Source of the DNA: Bacteroides sp.
GTDB lineage: Bacteria > Bacteroidota > Bacteroidia > Bacteroidales > Muribaculaceae
Direction of reading: 5' to 3'
Length of the DNA stretch: 64,000 nucleotides
Assembly: GCA_014801945.1 (NCBI GenBank)
Contig: JAAVDF010000025.1
Coordinates: 54,569 to 118,568, forward strand
Part shown: positions 63,058 through 64,000 of the stretch, in pieces
How positions within the stretch are numbered: position 1 is the stretch's first letter
How the letters are laid out: each line of letters opens with the position of its first letter
Made by a program: the position numbers and the translations under genes
The notes under the pieces: model-generated
Seen by the model: the letters and a program-made list of their open reading frames with translations, nothing else
Told to the model about the DNA's origin: nothing
The model's database searches: none

Positions 63058-64000
63058 ATGGCTAACAACACCGAAGATATTAAATGGCTGTACGATAAAC
63101 TGAAGACTAAAGGCTACGACATTGGCAGCCAACAGGAGTTTACCTCTTCACTCGCTAACCAAGATGATAGGGATTGGTATTACGACAAGGCCGTCGGCAT
63201 GGGACTGGACGTAGGGAGCAAGGACGATTTCAACGCCCTGTATGCTCCTGTCGCTCCTGCACCACAACCTAAGCAGGAAAAGCCTGTGCAGCCTCAGTCA
63301 GCACCTCAGCAGACAGCACAACCGCCTGTCTCCACACCTACCCCAACTCCACAGCCGACATGGCAACCGACGGAGCAGGAGAAGATCAGGATGTCATACA
63401 ACCTCAACTCCATGATGTCGGATTTCAATGCGAGGTCAAGGGCACGAGTGGAGCAAGGGCGACGCATGATAGAACGTTACACCCCTGAAGGACGAAGAAA
63501 GCTAAAGGCCGCCAAGTTTCAGGCACAACTCGCCGGTACACCCACTCAGGTAATGGGGCTGACTCCCGACGTGTCTCCTTCTCCTTCAAGTGACGTAGAG
63601 ACAGGAACAGATGGACAGGCTAAACCTCTTCTTTCGGAACAGGGTCCGGTGCCTTACGGTGTCGTCGAGGTGGACGGACAGCGTAAAACCCAGTGGCTCC
63701 TGCCTGATGGAAGCCTTACAACCGACTTCTCGGAGGCAGATAAGGCGGAATACTCTGCTCGCACAGCGCGTCTCCGTCATCAGTTCGAGAACCGCATGAA
63801 GGAGAACGGACTTGATCCGTCGAAGCAGGAGGATGTGACTCGCCAAAGCATAATTGACAGAATGGCGGATAACCGTCGCCGTCAGTATGCCAAGGATGCT
63901 GAAGTTGCTGAGGCCGCGTCATCTGATATGGAATGGCATGATGACGAGGGATTTTTTGATAATCTTGGCCGTCTGGCACGCAATTCAATCATGCGGTCTG
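63058..64000 (+). CDS. Large virion-like protein (5' part, runs off the window)
   Basis: ATG at 63058 is two bases after the previous stop codon; the frame is open for 314 codons to the window edge, so the gene is truncated here. Residues 10-28 and 40-58 are two copies of one unit with exact 30-residue spacing (W/Y, DK, G, D, GS and F align). A Pro/Gln-rich linker (60-105) follows, then basic helical regions (SRARVEQGRRMIERYTPEGR; ENRMKENGLDPSKQ). No enzyme domain is visible so far. Size and place suggest a giant phage internal or polyvalent protein injected with DNA. Confidence 0.6.
   Translation, partial: MANNTEDIKWLYDKLKTKGYDIGSQQEFTSSLANQDDRDWYYDKAVGMGLDVGSKDDFNALYAPVAPAPQPKQEKPVQPQSAPQQTAQPPVSTPTPTPQPTWQPTEQEKIRMSYNLNSMMSDFNARSRARVEQGRRMIERYTPEGRRKLKAAKFQAQLAGTPTQVMGLTPDVSPSPSSDVETGTDGQAKPLLSEQGPVPYGVVEVDGQRKTQWLLPDGSLTTDFSEADKAEYSARTARLRHQFENRMKENGLDPSKQEDVTRQSIIDRMADNRRRQYAKDAEVAEAASSDMEWHDDEGFFDNLGRLARNSIMRS

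Larger units (their letters stand above)
59307..64000. mobile_element. Integrated prophage-like element, left end (incomplete)
   Basis: Starts between the mnmE stop and the integrase and runs past the right edge. Content: inverted repeats, tyrosine integrase, a terminase-small-like gene on the reverse strand, three large collinear virion-like genes. The exact attachment core cannot be set because the right end is missing. Capsid and tail genes, which would confirm a phage, are not in the window. Confidence 0.65.

Noticed and set aside
1-64000. CRISPR array, insertion sequence, rRNA operon
   Set aside because: No regularly spaced direct repeats, transposase genes or rRNA sequences were seen in the window.

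Overview
The window is chromosomal DNA of a Bacteroidales bacterium, probably Muribaculaceae or a close gut relative (family level is inference). The evidence is: -7 promoter boxes of the Bacteroides form TAnnTTTG in front of many genes, almost no Shine-Dalgarno sites, a complete bat (aerotolerance) operon, DUF4290 and DUF3332 proteins, a PorE-like OmpA lipoprotein, a three-domain lytic transglycosylase, and an EF-G2-type translation factor.

Layout. 1-8.8 kb: the end of a glutamate synthase small subunit, a TPR/beta-propeller protein, flotillin FloA, a PHP histidinol phosphatase, then reverse-strand 5'-nucleotidase, DUF3108 protein, thymidine kinase and a lipoprotein, followed by forward ssb and a reverse small unknown gene. 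9-16.4 kb: a TolC-MFP-RND efflux operon closed by a terminator, then tetR-fabG. 16.5-22.4 kb: DUF4290, rimM, a small acidic protein, an OmpA-like protein, proS, and a translationally coupled pair of HU-like genes, the second of which joins an HU domain, a transmembrane helix and a LysM-like domain. 22.7-31.2 kb: moxR, DUF58, a single-span membrane protein and batABCDE. 31.4-39.3 kb: a small HTH protein, a DUF2007-Usp-Usp protein, purM, mltF-like, DUF3332, vanZ and (reverse) priA. 39.4-43.6 kb: RNase P RNA, an SGNH hydrolase, reverse pncA-pncB for NAD salvage, and a HAD phosphatase. 43.7-50.2 kb: reverse ddh and pta-ackA, then a PorE-like protein and a lipoprotein with a likely surface-export signal. 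50.3-59.3 kb: typA, an unknown gene, a secreted or anchored NUC1 nuclease, a FdtA/aminotransferase sugar pair, EF-G2-like fusA2 and mnmE.

From about 59.3 kb to the right edge an integrated element begins directly after mnmE: a tyrosine integrase behind a dense set of inverted repeats, a reverse-strand KGTPNK-motif protein (terminase-small-subunit-like), and three collinear virion-like genes of rising size, the last running off the window. Their order (small glycine-zipper protein, medium charged coil, large protein) resembles the ejection-protein block of podophages.

The most interesting items are the HU-TM-LysM protein, which could physically link nucleoid and cell wall, the EF-G paralogue whose catalytic His is Ala and whose other G motifs are altered, the virion-like module, and several palindromes placed on promoters (pta, the small gene at 8.5 kb, the integrase, and a mirror-image promoter at 52.75 kb). 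No tRNA, rRNA, CRISPR array or insertion sequence was seen.
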